DNA from: Papilionanthe hookeriana x Papilionanthe teres
Lineage: Eukaryota; Streptophyta; Magnoliopsida; Asparagales; Orchidaceae
Length of the DNA stretch: 64,000 nt
Reading direction: 5' to 3'
NCBI GenBank assembly: GCA_022702705.1
Contig: CM040439.1
Coordinates: 31,622,930 to 31,686,929, forward strand
Position numbers and translations under genes: made by a program. Below are positions 58,901 through 64,000 of the stretch, piece after piece; position 1 is the stretch's first letter, and each line of letters begins with the position of its first letter. The notes under the pieces were generated by a model that was not told where the DNA came from, did not search any database, and saw only the letters and a list, made by a program, of their open reading frames with translations.

Positions 58901-60760
58901 TAAAATTATTTTTATTAGTAAACTTCAAGATATCAAGATTTGGGATGTTCATAAAGAAGCAAATTTGCAAATTCTAAGTGGATTAAAGTAACAAACACTA
59001 TTAAACAAATAGCAAAAGATGTACTTAAACAATTACAACAAAAAGTTTCTATAAATAAAAATAGTTTGTGGTGGAATAATAATATGCAAGAAAAGATAAA
59101 ATATAAGAAGTTATTTTATAAAAATTGATTTCAATGTAAGAGCTTAGAGAAATGGGAAAAATATAAAATGTCTCGTAAGGAGTCTAAGAGAACAATCTTT
59201 GATGCCAAAAAATCTACTTTTACTAATCATTATAATAAATTAGATACTAAAGTGGGTGAATAATATATCAATAAACTAGCAAAACAAAGAGAAAAGAAAA
59301 GTAAAGAAGTAAATCAAGTATAGTGTATTAAAGATGAAAATCAAAAAGTGTTTTTCTTACAAAGAGATGTTCAACATAGGTGGGTGAGTTGTGTGGAAAT
59401 ATATAAGAGATTTAGGAGCTTCTTAGCTTACTATACTCTTGAATATTTTTTAAAAAACTGAAAAGATGTTTGAGGAGTGGTGGAAGAGTCTTTTATCTGC
59501 ATTTTTAAAAATAAAGAGGATGCACAAGAGTGTGCAAACTATAGAGGAATTAAGTTGATGTGTTATACTTTAAAATTATGGGAGAGGGTAATTGAACATA
59601 AGTTAGGACGTATTACAAAGATTTCTCATAATCAATTTGTATTTATGGTGGGCAGGTCTACTATGAATGCTATACATTTATTGAGAGGTTTGATGGAGAA
59701 GTTCAGAGAGAATAAGGAGGATCAAGATATGGGTTTTATTGATTTAGAAAAAGCCTAAGATAAGGTACTTAGAGATATCCTTTAAATAGTTCTAGAAAAG
59801 AAAGGTGTTGGTATTACTTATATTCAAATCATTAAAGATATGTATACTAGAGTTGTTAATTGTGTTCGAACAGAACGAGGATTGACCAAATATTTTCTTA
59901 TTTTAGTTAGGTTACATTAGGGTTTGGCTTTAATCCCATATCTATACATGGATGCTCTCACTGGGCATTTACAGGAGGATGTACCTTAGTGTATGTTTTT
60001 CACTGATAATATCCTTCTCATGGATAAGACTAGAGAAAAAGCTCAGGAAAAACTTGAATTATGGAGGTCTACATTGTAGTCAAAAGGCTTTAGTTTTAGT
60101 AGAGCTAAAATTGAATACATGGAATGTAATTTCAGTAGTAGTGGCTCTAGTAACAGAGTTGTAACTATGGGTGATCAAATTATTAAAAGGTGTGAATGCT
60201 TTAGATATCTCGGGTCTATTGTTCAAAGTGATGGTGATAAAGATGGGGATGTTATTAGTAGAATTCAAGTAGGTTGGTTGAAATGAAGGAATGCTTCAGG
60301 CCTGTTGTGTGATAGAAAAGTATCACTTAGACTGAAAGAAAAATTTTATAAGATGGTTGTGAGCTTGCAATTCTCTATGGCGCTGAATGTTGATTTTTAA
60401 AAGAGAAGCATAAAACTAAGTTAAGTATTGTCGAGATGAGAGTGCTTAGGTGGATGAGTGGCTTTACACTTAGATACAAAATGAGAAATGAATATATCCG
60501 TGATAGGGTTGGTGTAGCTCCTGTGGCAGACAAAATTAGAGAGAGTCTTCTTAGATAATTTGGTCTCATTAAACATGAACCATCTGCTGATACGATTAGG
60601 AGTAGATGATTTAGGTTCGACTAATGTTAATAAAGGCAATGGTAAACCTAGAAAGGTTTGTGCATAGTGTATAAAAATTGATCTTAATTTATCAGAATTA
60701 AATGAAAATATGACACTCAATACGATGCAATGGAGAAAAAGAATTCTTGTAGCCAACCTC
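58901..60760 (+). pseudogene. RTE LINE reverse transcriptase, broken
   Basis: Best open part 59477-59758: FKNKEDAQECANYRGIKL, LWERVIEHKLGRI, NQFVFMVGRSTMNAIHLLRGLMEK, DMGFIDLEKA, which is the fingers and first palm motif. A stop (taa at 59756-59758) replaces the Tyr of the usual EKAYD. Decayed palm pieces follow (a possible FTDNILLMD, in place of F-A-D-D, near 59999; EYMECNFS near 60112; IQVGWLKWRNASGLLCDRKV near 60264). The C-terminal part resembles RTE: LYGAECW near 60372, EMRVLRWMSG near 60434, DKIRESLLR near 60529, NPHLVG/LTWWDKD-like end near 60750. Confidence 0.82.
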
Positions 60761-60806
60761 ACTTAGTGGGATAAAGATTTGTTGTTGTTGCTGCTACTGT
60801 TGTTGT

Positions 60807-60821
60807 TGTAGCCAATAGTTA
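60807..60821 (+). repeat. Target-site duplication of the LINE, right copy
   Basis: tgtagccaatagtta, directly after the TTG-rich tail. Confidence 0.8.
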
Positions 60822-62870
60822 TAATAGCACTTTTTAAAAATTTGACATGTTCAAAAATCTAAATTAATTGTTCAAAAATTAAGAAAAAAGTAAAAAAGTA
60901 ACATTATAACAACGACAATGCTGATTTAAATAGTTTTATTATTTCCCGTTCCAATGACATTGTTGTTGTTACAGAGCATCTAATGTCGTGGTTAATCGTT
61001 TGGAGCTGAAAATGACTCCCAAAAATCTTGTTTAAGGTTCTACATTGAGCCATAAAATTTCATCTTCAAAAACTTGCAAAAATGTTTCAATTTGTTGCAT
61101 TGAGTTACTTTTATGTGATATTTTCAAATAAGAAAAAAAATTGACTCTTTAATCATTTCTTCTCTCATTTTTTTTCCTAAAACATATTAATAAATATTTT
61201 TGTAACAAAAAAAAATTGTATCACAATATTATGATCATTTTTCTTTAAGCTGCAAATTTTCCTATTGCTACTTCATCATATATTTGATAATAATTATTTA
61301 ATAATTTGGAATTTATTTTTAAATTTCATGCACTGAAAATACAAAAGAAGGATAAGTTATCAACCAATACAAACTTTTCTTAGTCAAAAGATTAAATAAT
61401 TTTAAATCCTGACAAATAAATTATGTGGTCAGAAATTTGAAATAGCAAAGAAAAAATAGCTTATCTTTATGCCATTTGTATCCCACTTGATGTTCAGATA
61501 CTTATCTTTACTTTCCTTATCAAATTTAATTGAGATTTCACACTTCCATTTGTACATGTAGAAGAGTATCTTGAAGTGGCAAAATTGCAAAATCTAGCAT
61601 GAGAAAAGACAAAAATTTTTATTGGCTATTTATTAAAAAACTCTAAAATATTATTAATAAATACCAATAGGCTAATTTTCCCAAAAAAAAAGTTAACCAA
61701 TTTATATAAAATTTAAATTTATGAAAATTTAATTTTTTTTTTTGAATTTATTACAAATCATTTAAAACATAAGGATTTAAATGCCAAATCCACCACAAAC
61801 ACTTACTCATATTTTACCGTTGGTTCGCCTCCATTGTTGACTCGCCATTAACCCGTGGAAGCGTATGATCGCTTCTTCATCTGTAAGGGATGTTTACTGG
61901 AACGAGCCTGTCAGGTGTGTTCGACATCTTTAGATAACATTTTAGATTAAGATAACATAAAGTTAACACATCAATATCAAGTTAACACATCAATATAAAG
62001 TTATTATATTAAGATAACATTTTAGATCGATCCAAAAACTCACACTACTTAGTTTCAAACTATAATTACAAAATATAGATGAAAATATAAAGTAATCATA
62101 AATTGAATATAAGTATAAAAAGACTAAAATTCTACTATGCATGATATCTTCACTTTTACTTGTCAAGATTTCTTCGAGTATTCCATAAAATACACTTCTC
62201 TCACTCACATACACACTCAATGCCCTCTAAAAGTCTTTTCCCACATCACAACAACACCTTTTATCTAAATTCGATAAAAATTAGCGTGAAAACCATCAAA
62301 ATTAAGCCTGTCAAAAAACTAAACCAGTTGATTTGTGGCACTAGGTCACTGCAATGTGACACTGAAATGTGAAGTTAAAACGCTCTAGTGTGCATTATAG
62401 CGCAATATTTTGGGCACTACAGTGTCAAGCTCTTGAGTTTTTGGACTCTTTTTTGCGTCGACTACATTGGTGTTGTAACAATTGCATTTAGACACTGTTA
62501 ATGGCTATCCAATGTTGTTACAGTGGCACCCTGACATTTTTATTATGTCTGTTGTAGTAATTATTACAGTACATTGCAATAGTACCTTCCAACTTGTTCC
62601 CTTGTAAATTTCATGCATATCACTAAACAAAAATATCATAAAAAACATTCAATATTACAATATTTAGACATAAATACATAACTATTTTTACATACTGGTC
62701 ATCGCTGCCACCGCCAATTTTTCGTCGTTTGTCGAGTGTCATTGTTGTTGAGGATTCGTCACTCTGTTGTCTATTACAATGCCAAGTTTCTTGAATAACT
62801 TCTTCTCTCAAATCATCTTAATGACCATAAGATTTTAAAAAACTCGTAGAAGAAAGGAAAGGGTGAATGG
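60822..62870. other. Gene-free spacer
   Basis: AT-rich; no gene recognised. Short direct repeats of the form aagttaacacatcaatat / aaagttattatattaagataacattttagat occur at 61935-62030. Around 62380-62550 are several acagtg/cactg words, not resolved into an element. Confidence 0.4.
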
Positions 62871-63530
62871 GAATAGAAAACAAACAAAAGAAAAGTGTGG
62901 GGAGAACTTAGTTATGATAAATATTGTAGAGACAACTCTTGAATGTTTGACTCCTGAGATACTCGTACAAAGAAAACCACATAAAAATCCCATAACTTGA
63001 GATTTAGGTATGATACCTATTCTGAGTTCTCATTCTCTTATAAGAACACGCTCCTATAGTTATTACATCCTACACAATTAAGATTGCCTAAGAAAACTCC
63101 CAATTAAGATTAACATTTGTTCTAAAAAATTTTAAGTTTTGGCATGGAAAGAAACTTAAATATTCAGTCCTAAATGTAGCAAATTCATGACAATTCGATA
63201 CTTCTTAAAAGTTTTATCTTTTATATGTTTTTTCTTTGTTGTTTGTGTTTTGCTTTGCTTTATTATTTATTTTATTTTATTTTATCATTGTTTAATGTTG
63301 TTATTTTGTTGTTTTTTAATGTTTTATCAAAAGTTTTGAAATTCATTATTTCAAGCTTTAAAGTGTTGTCCCTACAAAACAGAGTTAGCACACCCTAATA
63401 ACATGTAAACTAAATCTAAAACGGAACTCGTCTTTTGTCTTCAACAGTCCTACAAAATAAAGTTAGTACAAATTATATTTTAATTGGTTGATTTAGTTTG
63501 TTGAATTTTTAACTTTAAGACAAATCGATC
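62871..63530 (-). repeat. Reverse-orientation LTR-like piece with the hairpin motif
   Basis: Read on the minus strand, gatgtaataact is followed by the stem-loop ataggag...cttat (63040-63057). This is the same arrangement as at 2833, 5775, 35756 and 53188. No coding sequence. The part 63180-63330 is T-rich low-complexity (ttattttattttatttt). Confidence 0.35.
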
Positions 63531-64000
63531 AAGATGACTATGGCTCAGTCATCCTCGAGGTCCAAAAGTTTGAATCTTCCCTAGAAGAAGATCATAAAAC
63601 TAAGGTGGACCCTCAGAGAAGTCTTAATCCCGTAATGAAAGAAGTTGTTAAGAAGGAAATACTTAATTGGCTTGATGCAGGTATTATCTATCTCATCTCA
63701 GATAGTGCCTGGGTTAGCCCTATCCATTGTGTACTCAAAAAAGGGGGTAACTATTGTTGAAAACAAGTATAATGAATTAATATCTACAAGACATGTGATT
63801 GGGTGGCGTATTTTTATTGACTATAGGACATTAAGTTCAACCACTAAAAAAGATCATTTCCCCTTACTCTTTTAGATCAGATGTTGGATAAGCTAGCTAA
63901 CCACTGACTCTTCTGCTTTTTAGACGGTTATTCATGGTACCATTGGATTCCTATAGCTCCAGAGGACTAGGATAAAACTTTTTGAGCCCTTATGGGACTT
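63531..64000 (+). pseudogene. Ty3/gypsy reverse transcriptase, Tat/Athila type (runs off window)
   Basis: Pieces: NPVMKEVVKKEILNWLDAGIIY (in frame from about 63628), SDSAWVSPIHCVLKKGG with an extra base near 63740, NKYNELISTRHVIGWRIFIDYRTLS, KKDHFPLLF, DQMLDKLANH, CFLDGYSWYHWIPIAPED. These are the RT N-terminal motifs typical of Athila/Tat elements (WVSPVQVVPKK, NELVPTR..TGWR.CIDYR, DHFPLPF.DQML, FLDGYSGY.QI in other plants). At least two frameshifts and in-frame stops are present. The catalytic YxDD box lies beyond the window. Confidence 0.85.

Larger units (their letters stand above)
57823..60806 (+). mobile_element. RTE-clade non-LTR retrotransposon (LINE), degraded but near full length
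   Basis: About 3.0 kb, with an endonuclease then a reverse transcriptase, and a 3' end in TTG-type trinucleotides (60779-60806), as in plant RTE elements. It is bounded by a 15-bp direct repeat, tgtagccaata(a/g)tta, at 57808-57822 and 60807-60821. The 5' part (about 57830-58080) is a noncoding leader. Confidence 0.85.

Noticed and set aside
62623..62811. 62-residue minus-strand open frame
   Set aside because: Short and featureless; no splice partner or homologous copy seen.

Overview
The window is nuclear DNA from a flowering plant. It is AT-rich and packed with degraded retrotransposons: Ty1/copia, Ty3/gypsy of the Tat/Athila type, and an RTE-clade LINE. The only real genes are two-exon cytochrome P450 genes with the length, intron position and motifs of the plant CYP81 family. 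The species cannot be named from the sequence. No bacterial-type operons, CRISPR arrays, rRNA or convincing tRNA genes were seen.

Three P450 loci lie on the + strand. Locus A (12174-18696) is a CYP81-like gene whose first exon is split by a 4.9-kb copia element. Both reading frames flanking the insertion are still open and would join exactly. Locus B (25701-27325) is an intact 514-residue gene. Locus C (42809-44437) is an intact 517-residue, more diverged gene. A fourth copy survives as a 0.3-kb exon-1 fragment at 41744-42036. A and B lie in a segmental duplication (about 8.31-19.0 kb and 22.86-28.0 kb) that also carries an old LTR-like sequence upstream. All three loci keep a CCAAT box about 20 bp before a TATA box and a 75-81-bp phase-0 intron at the same codon. 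This is a local tandem P450 array of the kind linked to specialised metabolism. The substrates are unknown.

Layout: 1-5983, long-LTR-type noncoding sequence with three tandem arrays built of inverted-repeat cassettes; 6080-7385, 5'-truncated copia end; 7386-8140, broken plant-transposon ORF; 8311-18990, duplication unit A with locus A and its copia insertion; 19.09-22.85, gypsy-like LTR and noncoding interior; 22.86-28.0, duplication unit B with locus B; 28.2-31.4, second copy of the same gypsy-like element; 31.4-36.1, noncoding repeat with a dimeric 80-bp minisatellite and another long-LTR end; 37.0-40.25, large inverted repeat; 40.4-41.35, array with a period near 210 bp; 41.7-44.5, P450 fragment and locus C; 44.7-55.55, old copia element split by a 6.4-kb long-LTR block; 57.82-60.81, RTE LINE with target-site duplication and TTG tail; 63.5-64.0, start of a Tat/Athila-type gypsy reverse transcriptase running off the window.

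The points most worth a second look are four. Nearly all CAG/CTG sites in part of the copia element inside locus A are replaced by CG-containing strings, which suggests a methylation-linked base-calling artefact or an unusual mutational process. Hairpin-chain arrays occupy 3251-5625. A small hairpin motif with partly compensated stems recurs at five long-LTR sites. The three-part inverted repeat spans 37-40 kb.
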